The notes under the pieces: generated by a model | Seen by the model: only the letters and a program-made list of their open reading frames with translations | The model's database searches: none | Told to the model about the DNA's origin: nothing | Assembly: GCA_023897205.1 (NCBI GenBank) | Contig: JAHWDD010000016.1 | Span: forward strand, 496,001-560,000 | Length of the DNA: 64,000 nucleotides | Direction: 5' to 3' | Origin: Exophiala sp. HKRS030 | Taxonomy: Eukaryota > Ascomycota > Eurotiomycetes > Chaetothyriales > Herpotrichiellaceae | Program-made: the position numbers and the translations under genes | Part shown: piece after piece, positions 22,091 through 34,720 of the stretch | How the letters are laid out: each line of letters opens with the position of its first letter | Position numbering within the stretch: the first letter of the stretch is position 1

Positions 22091-23575
22091 TCATATTTTG
22101 AAGTCGGCATTTGCAAAGGCTCGAGTTCGCCCGCCCTCTTTTTGTTGAGAGGCCACCTTAGATATTAGAGACATCTTCAGATCCCTGGCACGGTCTGAGG
22201 TCAATTCATAGATGGTTGCTAGATTGATGGTCAAAGTCTGGAATGAGTAGCCTTCATCCATCAATTGTTCCAGTGTCAACTTGGCTTTCTTGATTTCTCC
22301 ATTGTACAGGTAGGCAGCAGCTAGATTCTGCCTGACAAGAGCGGACAATGTAGGATCAACTTGTGCACTGGTTTGTGTCAAAGCCTGGATAGCATCGTCA
22401 TCTCGTCCTTCTGCTATGGCGAGTAACGTGGCGAGCATTGCTTTGTCGTCATTCTTGAGCTTTGATGACTCGAGAAGAGAGTGTGCAGCCCGCAAATCAC
22501 CCAGCCTGATTTTCAGCAAAATCATCCTCGCCACCCAGACGGCGGTATCCTCTGGTATAGAAGGCTTCAACGACGCCAAAGTCCTAGCCGCACAATCCAA
22601 GTCTCCCATCTCAATCAAAGCATTGACCACGTGAATCGAGACTTCATTCAACCTTTGCACCCACAAAGTTCGATCGGCTGGTGAAGTGGATTTTCTGAGG
22701 AGATGTTCTCTACACTCGGCAGCAGTGTCGTACAGGGTTGACACACCTCTCCTGGGATCGGAGAATCCAATGCTTTGAAGTCGTAGGGCCTGCAAGCGTA
22801 GAGAAAACGGCATGACATGCCGAGGCATGGGCTTCGCATCGTCCGTGACTTGTTCACTAGTACCAGCTGATGCAGGAATGTCATCATAGTAGAAAGCTGA
22901 ACTGATGTCCTCGAGCGCCTTGGCTTCCTGAGCAGCAAAGGCCAGGTTTCCACATAGTTCCAGACACGAATAGCGAATCTCGAGCAATCTGAAAATGGTC
23001 TTTGCATCTGTCGGTCTGACGGTGCCCGAGGTCAAGATAAGGCCTGCAAAATGTGCAGCTCTCAAGTATTCACACTCTGAGAGCAGCTCGTCGAGTTGAG
23101 CTAGAGACTTGGAAACGGGAGTTGTTCCTGTAGGGGAGGATAGATATGGTTTACGGAATGGGCCTGGGACGTCGACTTGTGAGAGAGGGTGGTAGATGGC
23201 CGTGTCAAGAAGGAACGATAGATCTCGTTCTCCCTGGTCGGGATCATCGTTGGTGGGATTCACTGATGATGGTTGAGGTGATGCGGCTGGCCTGGAGGTG
23301 CTGGGTTCGTACTTTGACTTGGCCGAAGGAGCTGACGTCCTTGATAATGACGATGTTGGGGGTGGTGGTTGAGGTGATTCGACCTTGGCCAGGGGTTCAT
23401 CGACCTCAGTCTGTGGTGATTGAGGCAATGGAGATGGCGCTGATGATCTCACGGATGGTGATGGTGTTCCAGAGAGTGTTAGAGGATCATCAACGGCGTC
23501 CAAGGGCCCTTTGGTGCTTCGACGTGGAAGTCCCACCCTGGTTGAGGGTTTGCGATGATGGCCTGCTGAAGACAT
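22091..23575 (-). CDS. TRAPPC12-like trafficking protein
   Basis: Subunit of the TRAPP III tethering complex acting in ER-Golgi traffic and autophagy. Single exon, 494 residues. The N-terminal 115 residues are Ser/Pro-rich and disordered (starts MSSAGHHRKPSTRVGL). The rest is a TPR-like helical array: LAQLDELLSECEYLRAAHFA, IRYSCLELCGNLAFAAQEAK, ALIEMGDLDCAARTL and NLAAAYLYNGEIKKAKLTLE. The C-terminal INLATIYELTSDRARDLKMS strongly recalls the TRAPPC12 end. No intron or frameshift. It is convergent with the PAQR gene and so close that 3' untranslated regions should overlap. Confidence 0.85.
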   Translation of the reverse strand: MSSAGHHRKPSTRVGLPRRSTKGPLDAVDDPLTLSGTPSPSVRSSAPSPLPQSPQTEVDEPLAKVESPQPPPPTSSLSRTSAPSAKSKYEPSTSRPAASPQPSSVNPTNDDPDQGERDLSFLLDTAIYHPLSQVDVPGPFRKPYLSSPTGTTPVSKSLAQLDELLSECEYLRAAHFAGLILTSGTVRPTDAKTIFRLLEIRYSCLELCGNLAFAAQEAKALEDISSAFYYDDIPASAGTSEQVTDDAKPMPRHVMPFSLRLQALRLQSIGFSDPRRGVSTLYDTAAECREHLLRKSTSPADRTLWVQRLNEVSIHVVNALIEMGDLDCAARTLASLKPSIPEDTAVWVARMILLKIRLGDLRAAHSLLESSKLKNDDKAMLATLLAIAEGRDDDAIQALTQTSAQVDPTLSALVRQNLAAAYLYNGEIKKAKLTLEQLMDEGYSFQTLTINLATIYELTSDRARDLKMSLISKVASQQKEGGRTRAFANADFKI

Positions 23576-24082
23576 GTTTTTTGTAGACAGAGTAGTCAGA
23601 AGCGTAAGGAAGTAGCGTGGGTTATCGATTCAAGGCATGTTGAAGTATGATCATGACAATATCTGATGCCCTGTGTCTCTGTGGATCAATCAGTTGAGAT
23701 GATGTTTTGACGATGGCAAGCCTAGGGAGTAAGATCGAGGCTAAGAAGATGAGATCCCCCGAGGTGCCTAAGGAGCCTAGCAGGGGCGCCGAGGGAGCCT
23801 ACAGTCCCTTTGACTGGCGGCGATTAGGGGAGATTTGGTTAGTCATCAGCCCCCGGAACAAAGCCTTAGGGACGTCTAGGCCCCCTAAAGGTGGAGGCGC
23901 GTAATCTCCAATTGCAACGACGGAGTACACGAGTTACGACGAGTCTGAGTCTGAGATGCGGCCAGATTTCCCCAAAAGTTTCCAGATCCATTCACAGACA
24001 CATCGCAGTCCACGATCCACCAGTTCCTACACCACAACCACCACACTCACCCAAACAGCAATACATTCGTTCATCCTCAATC
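23576..24082. other. intergenic with a GC-rich, CCTAGG-rich patch
   Basis: Divergent interval between the TRAPPC12 and DPM1 starts. From about 23720 to 23910 it holds an unusual tract rich in GCCTAGG, CCTAAGG and GGCGCC words, distinct from the flanks. It may be a decayed repeat. The 150 bp before DPM1 are CA-rich. Confidence 0.45.
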
Positions 24083-24919
<837 letters not shown>

Positions 24920-25489
24920 AACCTGGGACGTCTTTGGCATTGCAAGTGGCGTTTGTTTGAAGAGCATCCCTCGATAAGGGTGGGAGGGACGGTTCGACGA
25001 CAAGATCTGTTCGGACTGATCATCAGTGGTTTTGATTTATGACGGCTATCCCAGCGGTATTCCAGGTTGGTGCATGATATCCCCGACCGCCAGGAAGCCT
25101 CCACGTTCTCACATCACAGCGTTGCGATGGCCTCTTTCTTGCTCTGTGCAGACCTAGCCTAGCCAGGTCAGCTCCTTATAGCGTGGCGGAAGAATCAGTC
25201 CTCGAGCCAGACGATCAGTTCAGGATATGTACTACCAGGAAAAATCAGACCTTTTCAATCGACATGATTTCTTTGACCATTGTTCTCTTGCGCTTACAAA
25301 CTCGAGCTCAATGAAGTCCTGAAGGACTTTCCACAATGCAGGATAGGCTTCCGTTGATTTCGAGATTCGAAATACATTAACCCAAGCAGTGTATAACATA
25401 TACAACACCATCAACACCAGACACCATGCCGACCCAGCAAATTCAAAGTCCAATATCCAACACAGCGTTCCAATCCAAGCATCGACTCC
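24920..25489. other. intergenic, convergent
   Basis: The 3' sides of DPM1 and the Tubby-like gene meet here. No gene is supported. Confidence 0.45.
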
Positions 25490-26347
25490 TCAATCCCTAT
25501 CCAACTTGACACAAATACTCGCACAACTCAAGACGACAATCCTATCCAAATCGGTGCTCAGACGTTGATAAATCCTCAACTCACCGACATTCGTCAAACT
25601 CAAACACGCGGCAATAAATACTGCCACCACTTCACCCGTATCATCGTCACTAAGGCGATAATTCCTCAACGACAACTTCTTCGCCGTGGACTCAATGCCA
25701 TCTGCCGTGCTTGACGTGCGCTGCCACGTGAAACGCCTCTTGACCGGACCACCATAAGTCGCAGCACGCTTCTCCACATCCAGCCTCGCACCACCATCCG
25801 CAAGGGCGGGCGACGAATCCACAAACTCAAATCCATAGCGACACTTGAGCGACAACCTCGACGGCCGCCGCATCTCCTGCCACACGACGCCGTTGGGATC
25901 GTTGACCGGATCGCCAATGCCCAACTGCATCGTGCTCAGCGAGTAGCGGAAATGCGACACCCCGACGACTCGGCCGGTCTTGTCGCTACCCTCGTGCAGC
26001 GTCACGTCGGGCGTCTTGGGCTTGCACGATTGCGAGTGTGCGTAGTACATGGGCTGCTCGTTGCCGTGGTCGCCGCCGTCGAGGATCGACAGGTCCGTGT
26101 GTAGTGCGCGTCGGCGGAACGTGTAGGTTTTATAGACTGGTTGGTTGATCACAGAGTGCGTGCCTGTGGGTGTGAGTGTGAGTGTGGTAGAGCTGGATTG
26201 GCTGGAGATGCGGTTCTTCGATGCCCCTGAGTCCGGGATCGAGTGTTCGTACAGCGTGCTGCCGTTGGTGCTTTGCGACGAAGAGGGTGGTTTGCCCATC
26301 ATGCTGTGGAAGTCGTGGCGGTACCTGGCTGGTGTTGACAATGCCAT
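25490..26347 (-). CDS. Tubby/LURP-like fold fungal protein
   Basis: Single exon, 285 residues, starting MALSTPARYRHDFHSMMGK. The N-terminal 65 residues are Ser/Thr-rich and disordered. The rest looks like a twelve-strand LURP1/Tubby-type barrel: YYAHSQSCKPKTPDVTLHEG, RVVGVSHFRYS, MQLGIGDPVNDPNGVVWQEM and LSLKCRYGFEFV. A conserved-looking C-terminal helix follows (AVFIAACLSLTNVGELRIY). Fungi have many such proteins of unknown function; phospholipid scrambling or lipid binding is only a guess from the fold. The 5' coding end contains a GTGTGAGTGTG-rich run (minus-strand ACAC). The family call is moderate. Confidence 0.65.
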   Translation of the reverse strand: MALSTPARYRHDFHSMMGKPPSSSQSTNGSTLYEHSIPDSGASKNRISSQSSSTTLTLTPTGTHSVINQPVYKTYTFRRRALHTDLSILDGGDHGNEQPMYYAHSQSCKPKTPDVTLHEGSDKTGRVVGVSHFRYSLSTMQLGIGDPVNDPNGVVWQEMRRPSRLSLKCRYGFEFVDSSPALADGGARLDVEKRAATYGGPVKRRFTWQRTSSTADGIESTAKKLSLRNYRLSDDDTGEVVAVFIAACLSLTNVGELRIYQRLSTDLDRIVVLSCASICVKLDRD

Positions 26348-27704
26348 CGCGTCGCAGGGGGATAGGCATCCATATTATGATGGAAGGCTAGGTTGCTGTT
26401 TCGCTGGGTCACGAATGCTCTGTGTTATAGTTGGTATGTTTGAATTAATTTGTCGAGGTGTATGGGGAGTATCTGGGAGAGTTGTGTGCTTGAGATCTAT
26501 CTCATCGATCTCCGACCGCGATGGCGTGTATATATATTGACTAGAGGTACAGATATACTGGTTGAAAGTACACACAATCGACCAAGTTACATCGAAGTCG
26601 AAATGCATATCACTCTAAAAATACCCTCTCGCCTGTTCTCTTGTCTGGGTCTCTCTGTCTATCCAGCATGTATGTATGTATCTATCTAGACCCTGTCTGT
26701 CGATGCGTGTAGCCCCAGCCCCCTACCCAGGTGCCTACATATCCAAAGACAAACATCCTCCAATCACGCCCTATCAAACCCGCACGTTATGTAGTTAGAA
26801 CCGAACCAAAAGTGTACATACATCACTCCCTCCATCCCGCAATGCTATTGAAAATCCAGGGTATACTCCAGCTCGGTGGAACTTAAAGCATGATCCCGGT
26901 TCGAAACGTCTGATTAAAATACCTCACAAGCCCACCTGATAGGCGAGGTGCGTACTGTGTGGTGTGTGGTGTAGTGTGTAGTGTGTAGTGCCCCAGCAAG
27001 GCGTTTTTTGCGCACTTTCAAGCATGTCGCATTGATCTTCTGCCTAGTCATTGACTAGTTAGCTTGATTGCTTTCCTTGGTGCGATTGGGGAGTTTGGGG
27101 GCCAGCGAGGCGCATTGAAGGACCTGGCATCGGGAAGTTGGGAATCTTTTACCCTGTGGGCGGCTCGCTAGTGGCAGATCCCCGGTTATCACCCTGTGGT
27201 TTCGTATTCGTAAGTTCGTAACATTCATTTATTATTCTTCCATTCTTCGGTGACGTGACCTGTTTGGTCATAGCCCTGTTAAGTGGATTAGAATTCTGCC
27301 GTCTTTGCAAGGGAATATCGTTGGAATCCGTGTGGATCTGTTCTCTAATTGTTCTAGACCGGTTTGTGTGGCATCCCCCCTCGAAGCTAACTACGGAGCA
27401 GACGATTGGTGATGCGAGGTTCTCGACGACGTATTTTTATTTAGTACGTATCCAGTCGCTGAGGAAGGCAGAGTCGTAGGATCCATGGATCAAATCATGT
27501 CCCTGTCCTCTCGACAGCCCGGTAGAATTCTGCAGGCAGTCGTCTTCTCAGACGGCCTCCTCAAGTAAGTCACTGTCAAGATTATGATCTGCGATCTATT
27601 TGTTCTCCAGGCTTCGAGCCACAATCCGAATTCCATACGGAGTCAATGAGAGTCCGTGCATTTTCGACCCGTTGTTGGTTTGGGACAGTCTCGACTCCGT
27701 CTGA
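26348..27704. other. intergenic with simple-sequence tracts
   Basis: About 1.36 kb without a supported gene. It contains TATG/TATC simple sequence near 26668-26690 and the GT-rich microsatellite listed separately. Confidence 0.45.
26948..26990. repeat. GT/GTGTAGT microsatellite
   Basis: Degenerate GTGTGGT and GTGTAGT units repeat over about 43 bp. It is noncoding and likely length-variable between strains. Confidence 0.7.
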
Positions 27705-29138
27705 TCATTCCGCATGCTTCACTTGAACCACAACCTTGCCCACCTGTTTCCCATGCCACACGTGTAGAATAGCCTCAGGAGCTCCTTCGAACGGGAATGT
27801 GGCGTCGATGACGTCGTCGAAGTGCATCTGTGTCGCTGACACCGCTGCGTAGAAATCCTCAAGGTCGTGCTTCGAACCTGCATTGATACCCCTGTTTCCG
27901 GTGAGAAGATGAACAGATTAGCCGTTTGATCATCTAGTCACATCTAAGAACTTTCGAAGCACAGCGCTACGCTCGTTTGCGGGTAATGGGACGTGGAACA
28001 CCCGGATCTCAGACCATAGCAAAGGAGACATCCAGAGTCCCGACCCGTGACGACTGCTAACATCGTAGTTCTCAAGAAACTTACCTTAGATTCACCCTCC
28101 GATCAATCAGCAAAGGCACCAACCCATCGAGATGCCGCCCATCCTGTTTCCCCAAATACCCAACTTGACTCACGAAGCCACCACGCTTCGTGCATTGCAA
28201 GCTTTGCAGCAGTGACGAAGACCCTCCGTTCTCGAGCACCAGGTCGACGCCGACGCCACCGTTCATCTCGATGACTTTTTCGTGCCACGATGAAGGATAT
28301 GTTGCGTAATTCACCGTCAGAAGTGGTGGTGAGGCGTATTTGTCCTGTAGACGGGCCAATTTGGTGTCCGACGACGAGCTGATGATGACTTTGTGACCAG
28401 CAGCACGTACCAGTTTAAGTGCGAGCAGACTAACGCCGCCAGTGCCTTGAGAGAGAGCAGAGTGTCACGTCAATGACTGTTCCAGCACAAGCAATACCGC
28501 ATTGTAAAGAACAGCATATAAAAATGAAGCAGGCTTGAGAGTTCACTGTGGCAGTCGACGACCCTAGGTACTCTGAAAAGGGGTTCCCGGACGAACATAC
28601 CTTGAATCAAAACCACACTGCCCATCTGCAAGCCCTTCAGCGCCATCCAAGCCGTCAGACCCGCACACGGCAGAACACTCGCCTCATCCCAGGCCAGATG
28701 ATCGGGAATCCTAACCAAGACCCTCTCGTCATCGACAACGATATAATCCGCCAACACACCGTCGACATCGGCCGCGAGCCACGAGCGGGCCTGCTCTCTA
28801 CCCGTGAGGCTGGCCTGGTCGATGATCGTGCACACACGGTCGCCGACGCGCACGTCTGTTACTTCTGCACCGATCTGAACCACTTCGCCGACCCCGTCGG
28901 AGCACGGGATGCCGTGAGCGATGGTCGGCCAGGGGTTGGTTCCGTGCACCATGTTTGCATCGCGGTAGTTGAGCGCCACCGCATGTTGTTTGATGATGAC
29001 GCCTTTGCCGTCCAGGTCTGCTGGTGCTGGGAGCGGCTCGTGCACCAGGGTCAGTCTGGCGGATGGGTCTGACGACTCGTCCTTGGGCAGGTCTGTGCGT
29101 CGGTATGCGCGTCGTGTTCTCGTGCTGGTCGTGGCCAT
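27705..29138 (-). CDS. zinc-type alcohol dehydrogenase-like MDR oxidoreductase
   Basis: NAD(P)H-dependent medium-chain dehydrogenase/reductase. Three exons, 29138-28601, 28445-28085 and 27891-27705, in frame, giving 361 residues. The introns are 155 and 193 nt, longer than most here. Seen: GroES-like N-terminal half (VALNYRDANMVHG, IPCSDGVGEVVQIGAEVTD, DRVCTIIDQ, WDEASVLPCAGLTAWMAL); Rossmann half (GTGGVSLLALKLVRAAGHKV across the first splice junction, GVGVDLVLENGG, FVSQVGYLG); and a conserved end (GINAGSKHDLEDFYAAV, GKQVGKVVVQV). The GTGGVS dinucleotide loop is complete only after splicing. Substrate is unknown; the absence of a clear catalytic GHE zinc motif favours a quinone-reductase-like enzyme. 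A perfect G-quadruplex motif sits about 58 bp upstream of the start. Confidence 0.9.
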
Positions 29139-29980
29139 AGTTGGCGATGTATGTACTTACTTTTATGATGTTTGTGATTTCGGGATGTAACCGATGGGTG
29201 GGTGGGTGGGATGGAATTTGGATGAGGTGGAATGAGAAAGCGATGAGGTCTGCTTGCAGAAGAGACGAAGAAATGATAACTCAAAACTCACGCTCGTGTC
29301 TATTGCCTAAATACTTACTCGACTGAATGTACTTTCGGAGATCGACCGATGGTTTTGATATCTCGCAGTACAACCAGGTCCTATTGTTGACATTATGGTG
29401 GTAATTGTCCGCCAACGGACTAAATCTCCCTTACTGCCAGTGTACAGAGACGATCGTCGCTATATGTGGGGAAATTGGTAATCTTCGCTTGCTCATGTTC
29501 AGACGAGTTCTTGGGTCGTTATCGTATTCAGAGAGTGGTCGAATTATATGGGGAATAATATCTTGTTTTGGACAGGGAACGCGAGGAGACGTCTGTCATA
29601 TAGGCTTGGATGAAGCGTCGATGGTGTTGATGACTAATTCGAATGCTTTGATGTCAGATGGAGGTGACGTGCTCTGTATATGACGTTGAGTCTCTTGGAC
29701 CGCCTGGCAAGATACAATATCGTCTACTTGTTGTTTTGTGGGCAGCGAATTTGATTACATGATATCGGCATTGGTGTCAATGTTATTTGCGAGGCTTGCG
29801 CGAGATCTGGAAGTATTACTGGTTGCTCGTGAGCTTCGAATGGGACTGCGCCGCCGTTCTATGACGCTCGATCATTCTCTTGGTACGGTTCTCAAGGCTG
29901 ATATATCCCTACACCGTCTAGGGATCTTTTGGCATCGTTGGCCTGACATGACCTCTTTAGGTTGCAAAAGCCTACATTCT
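29139..29980. other. intergenic, MDR promoter and GCS 3' region
   Basis: No gene is supported. It contains the G-quadruplex motif listed separately. Short frames on the plus strand lack any conserved motif. Confidence 0.45.
29196..29210 (+). promoter_or_regulatory. perfect G-quadruplex motif (GGGT)3GGG
   Basis: Four GGG runs separated by single T residues, the classic very stable parallel quadruplex. It lies on the strand opposite the MDR coding strand, 58 bp upstream of that start codon, so in its promoter or 5' untranslated region. Any regulatory effect is inference. Confidence 0.55.
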
Positions 29981-31861
29981 TCAGTCTCTTCTCTTCTTAA
30001 TGCCAACATGACCGTTCCCATTCGTCACGCCATTCCCATGATTGTTGCTCCCATGGATATCCACTTCGTCGTTTACCATTCTCATCCCGGGATTTGCTTC
30101 AGCACTGCTCGACCTTGAGCTAGTAGTAGATGAATTCATTTGAGCTGCACTTGCTGAGCCGAGAACAGGCGGAGATATGGATTCCTTCGTGCCATCGTCA
30201 TTAATTTCGTGGACCTTCATGTCTAGACCAACCCAAAATCGTCTCTCCCGCCAAGTAACCGTAACTCCGCCCCAGATTGCCCAAGTCCAGACTGGAAATG
30301 CAAGCCCTTCACGCCCTAGCCAGGCAATAAGCCAATTCGAAAATGTTCGGCGGGGACTCTCGGCATCCTTTGAGCGTACAAAGGCTGGGATTTTGTGGAT
30401 TTCTTTATCCTTCGCCAACTTTCGGATCTTGGACCCCTCAATTTGCCCACGATCATTGTCAATTGTCTTGCCTGAATGTAGCAATATGTAGACCAATCGA
30501 TCTATGCTGGCCCATATGACGAGACTGGAAACCCACCACACTAAAAACCATGACCAAGTATTTCCGAAAATCGCCTGGGTGTAAGGACTCGTTGTCACTC
30601 CCCACGCCCCATATGCACTGCACAGAAAGCTCTCGGTGCCAGGCTCAACGAGTGTAGCCACAGGAACAGTAAATTTCCGTACTCGTAACCAACGTACACG
30701 CCTTGCGACATAATTACCAACACTCATGCCAGAAACAGGTTGAATAGCAAGATCTCCGTACACAAGACCATGATTGCGAATTCTTGCAGGTAGTGAAGGT
30801 ATATCCGAAGTTGGAGACTTCCATAACAGATCACCAATAAGATGGTCCTCGCAAATATTGTGGGAGAAGTAATCAATTCCGGTCCGAGCAGTTATTGCAA
30901 CGTCAGTTGCTCGTGGGTTGTCTTTTAGTGCGGCTTGACGAGTCAGATAATCTAGGTGCGACCTCCTGAACATGTTTGATTTTCCCACGATACAAGGCGC
31001 GACAGCCACAACATTGATTGCGACGTACATCTTGGCATGCGAGGATGAAAGGAATAATTCCTCCAGGCGACCACCATACCTCATAAGTCCCGAAGCCTGA
31101 CTAGGCGACGAGTTGGCCGGAGAAAGAAGCGGTGTGGTGGAAGTATCGTCATAGCTCGTCATATTCGTGCGCCTACTCTGGGACTCGGCGTAGTTGTCGA
31201 CATCTACACATATAGGTAGATGATGGACCAATTTATATGGCTTGGCCGAAGGTTGATCTGGATGTGTGAAGCCGCACAATCTATCCACCGTCCGACCACA
31301 AACACCTCGGTCAATCCAAATGTTACAGTCAATGATCCAGATAAGATCTCCTTTGGCTTCTCGGTAGGCTCTACTCATGTTCCGGATCTTAGGATTGGGG
31401 CCCAAATGCGCCCTAATGGGTTTCTGGTCCACGAGAGTATCATCCTCATCTTCAATGAAAACGCGAGCATCGTGCCCGGCGTGATCTTCCAGGACACGTC
31501 TGATTATTGGATATGCGGGATCCTGTCGCGATGATACGCAAAAATGGACCGTCAACTTATCGGGAGGATAGTCTTGGAAGAATGTAGACCTTAGACATTC
31601 GTATAAATATGGCTCAAGACCTTTACAAGGTCGAATGATTGTGACATAAGGAACGTCTTCCTCCGGGTGTGAGAGGACGGCCGCCCGGCGAGGAACGGAA
31701 CGATAGTAGAAGAACCTGCAAAAAGCCGCGGTTAGATCTTGTGTCTAGAAGTCTGAAATGCTAAGGCATCAAACGTACAGGAAAAGATCTCCAATGGCAC
31801 AAACGCATGCTATGAAGATGTACCAAGCGATGGCAACGACCGCAAGAGCCTCGGTGAACAT
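29981..31861 (-). CDS. ceramide glucosyltransferase (glucosylceramide synthase), GT21
   Basis: Transfers glucose from UDP-glucose to ceramide at the Golgi or ER membrane. Two exons, 31861-31779 and 31715-29981, with a 63-nt intron (GTACGT..TGCAG), giving 605 residues. Exon 1 encodes the N-terminal membrane anchor ([20 protein letters not shown]). Exon 2 begins [10 protein letters not shown] and continues with [19 protein letters not shown], the first GT21 signature. The metal-binding D2 motif reads IIDCNIWID (usually DSN), then come [10 protein letters not shown] (D3) and RRVRWLRVR, the R-x2-RW signature. C-terminal hydrophobic segments ([16 protein letters not shown] and others) match the multi-span end of the family. 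A Ser/Thr-rich insert (near 31150) and a long hydrophilic tail are fungal elaborations. There is no frameshift. Confidence 0.93.
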
Positions 31862-32295
31862 GGATACAGCATTGCGAGGAGGGGAACCAAACAAAAGAGC
31901 GTGCCTCTTGTGAACTTAAAAGGAGAAAAGGAGCGACAGGATTGAATGTGTCAACGTGGCAGTGAGGTAAGGGAGTCGAAAGTGGAATAAATATATTGAG
32001 GAGAGAAGTCGACGTTAAAGCGGCGAGGACGCGGGCACATTACATGTGTACAGTTTTCGGCAGCTGGCTTCTAGTATCACTCCACCCTGGACTAATGGAG
32101 AGCAGTAGGATATCGAAACTTGAGGTGGCAGAAACGAAAAGAACCTAGGATAGGGTTAGCATGGAACCAATGTCTTGATATAGTCAGTCAAGCAACAGTA
32201 CAAAGATCTATATGGTAAAATTTGATGACTTGTCCTATTCAACGCTATCTTAAACTCATCCAAATCCCATTTCTATCAGCTTTCCAAAGCGAATC
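31862..32295. other. intergenic, GCS promoter and WW-gene 3' region
   Basis: No gene is seen in these 434 bp. Confidence 0.45.
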
Positions 32296-33131
32296 CTAAT
32301 CTCTCAACCAAGCCCGACGCTTCTCCTCTTTCTTTTCTCTACGTTTCTCTTTGAACGCCTTCAGTTCAGCCTTGCTAAGTTTCTTATTTGCCCTTTCCGC
32401 TCGGAGACTCCGTCCATCGTGACTGTTGGCAGCAGCGTCCACATCGAAGAAGGCATTCATTTGCCGCCGGCTCTTCTGTTCATCGGTAAAGTTCTCGGGA
32501 TTAAGTTCTGCTCGTTGCCACCGCCCGGTGAATCGATTGAAGGTTCCTGTCGCAGCGTATGCGTCTGTTGGATCCTTGCCTGGTGCATTCATGGTTGTAT
32601 CAATCTCTGTGGTGTTGTCATATAACTTGGCATAATCGGCATTGGGGTCATAATCTCCATGTATAGAAGGGTCATAGCCATTGGCACGTTTGGTTGGTTT
32701 TATGTCCATCACCTGTGCCTTCTCCTCATGGTTAAATGTGCCGGGGACCACTGCCACTGGTTGGTCAGGCACTCGAGGATTTTCCCATTGTGAGGCGTGA
32801 GTGAACTTGTTGTAGAAATAAAAGGCTTGAGCATGAGCGTCCCACACAGGTTCCCAGCCATCATCCAAGGGCTGCGCTTCTGGGGAGCTTCAGTCGGTAG
32901 CGGAGGTGGAAGTGGCTCTGACGGTAACGGCGGATCGCTTATAGAGCCAGCTTGGGTCTGTGAAATCTGTGTGTCCGTTGCAGGAACATCATGGTCGCTG
33001 ATCTCACCGTCCTCCTCATGCTGAGGTGTAGAATCTGCAGCCGTGATCGACTGTGATACTGACGTTGAGACTGCTGCTTCTAACGGCTCTTTAGACGCTG
33101 AAGTGTTCTCTTCGGGACTGTGCACAGACAT
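32296..33131 (-). CDS. WW-domain protein (one frameshift)
   Basis: Predicted 278-residue protein. An acidic Ser/Pro-rich N-terminus (starts MSVHSPEENTSASKEPL) is followed by one WW domain with both tryptophans visible (DGWEPVWDAHAQAFYFYN, then THASQWENPRVP). The C-terminal half contains YDPSIHGDYDPNADYAKLY, GTFNRFTGRWQR and a strongly basic end (KKLSKAELKAFKEKRREKK). WW domains bind Pro-rich ligands, and this layout recalls fungal spliceosome-associated WW proteins; that role is inference. The frame breaks at the G run 32869-32871, just before the WW domain. One added base joins LPTEAPQKRSP to LDDGWEP. Without that, both halves would be orphan fragments. Confidence 0.8.
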
Positions 33132-33789
33132 GACACATTAGTAACAGGGTAGAGAAGAATCAAAATGAATGGCCTGGTGGTCAGCTACAGCATGATGATT
33201 TAGGTGATACAGAGGAGGTATACTCATGTATCGACCACTTTGTCACACATTAGTGCGAGATGACTTGGGTCAAGTCTATAGGCGGCACTCCCTGAGACTT
33301 TGTGCGGTGCTCGCTTTGATGAACAAGTAATGAGTGGTGAGCAGGCTTGAAATGCAACCACAGGATCAAAACTCTGGCTTCTGGAAGATTTGACTCGACC
33401 TTGGAGAAGGACTCGGCGGAGGACTCATCGGGAAGGTCAGCCGAGCAGGATTTAGTGACTATCAAATCACTTGGCAATTATAAAACACTCGTGAACACTC
33501 CATGTACCTATGGCACAGGATAGTAAATAGATCATGTTCACCGCCCCTGAGTCCTATGTTTCACCCTGTCAACTATTTCACTAGTATGCATGGATACTCC
33601 CAACTACCTCAGGTACGTGTTTGATCATTGTTGAACACTATTAAGGGGCCATATTCTCGGACCAACCTTACTGGCCCAGAGCCTCATCCATGGTGCGCCG
33701 GAGTCCGAGCTCCTCAGCGATGATGCCTGATTTGATTGCTTCGAGCCTTCTTCATCTTCAGCTAATACCTCCGAGTCACTCTACAAACG
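33132..33789. other. intergenic
   Basis: 658 bp between two leftward genes. Only short frames without motifs are present. Confidence 0.45.
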
Positions 33790-34720
33790 TTATCGATTCG
33801 TCCTCTGTCGTACATTGTGTCGTTGATCCGATGACTTCAGCTGTTGGCTGTGTTCAGAGCCACGTGTCCTCTGATTTGTCGGATCGGGCTTGTCAGTTGT
33901 GTCACAACATGCCCCTGAATATACTGGTCGTCCCCCAAAGTTGATCACTCCACAATGCTGTTGAAAGTCTCTCATCGTCTTTTCATCATATTCTGTCCTT
34001 CTTCGGGTCTGGTGGTGTGACGTATGCATGGCTTGTGAAGGCAAAAGCTGCTCAGCCTCCCTCCCAGGTTGAGTCGCCACAGTATCAAGTGAACTGCTGC
34101 GGCTTGGTGGATCTTCCTGCCTCAAATCCGGTGGCTCAAATGAGAATGTTGGTATATGGGCCAGGGGATCATACATCGGTTCCCCGGTTTCTGGATCTCC
34201 GCAAAGAAGGTTATTCTGATGAAACGGAAATAACCGGTTGACCTCGTGAGGTATTCTGCCGTTATCAGGCATGATTGAAGGGCTTAGCGCGTCGCAATTG
34301 TCCAGCCATGGTCCTGGAACGAGCCATAACGGGGCGCGAGTTCCGTTTTCGCCAAAGCTTTCAATGTTGCGGACCAAAGTGTCCTCCCCCGGTCGTCTCC
34401 TTCGGTAGGAAAGGTTGATATGTAGATTAGAGTCCAGAGGCAAGTCGTGGTCATTGTCAATTTGCTCTGAGTAATATTCCATACCGGAGATCCAAACCGT
34501 GCGTCCGTCCGTGCTGTGACCGAGAGAGGACTGGCCTGACAAAAGTGTTCAAAGGTGAGCAGCGAACTTGAAAGGCGTCTGGAGCAGGAGTCGATGTATT
34601 AAATAAGGCTGAACGGGCGCACAGCTCAAGGATCGCAAATGCATGGCGACGCTCGTATCTGGTGGCCTCGCTTTGGTCATTCCATGCCTGAAAGACCGGT
34701 TCTACTGATTCGTGGACCAT
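33790..34720 (-). CDS. hypothetical protein, probably two segments
   Basis: I do not recognise this gene. An upstream segment starting MVHESVEPVFQAWNDQ (ATG at 34720) contains RYERRHAFAILELCARSALF and looks like a real helix-rich N-terminus. A second open frame from about 34540 to 33790 contains TVWISGMEYYSEQIDNDHDL, APLWLVPGPWLDNC, YDPLAHIPTFSFEPPDLRQ and a basic tail. The two are in different frames around 34530-34570. A short intron ending TTTTGTCAG plus one missing base, or two missing bases, would join them, but neither is proven. The gene is divergent from Rtt109, with 292 bp between start codons. The downstream part alone (34542-33790) is the safer piece. Confidence 0.42.
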
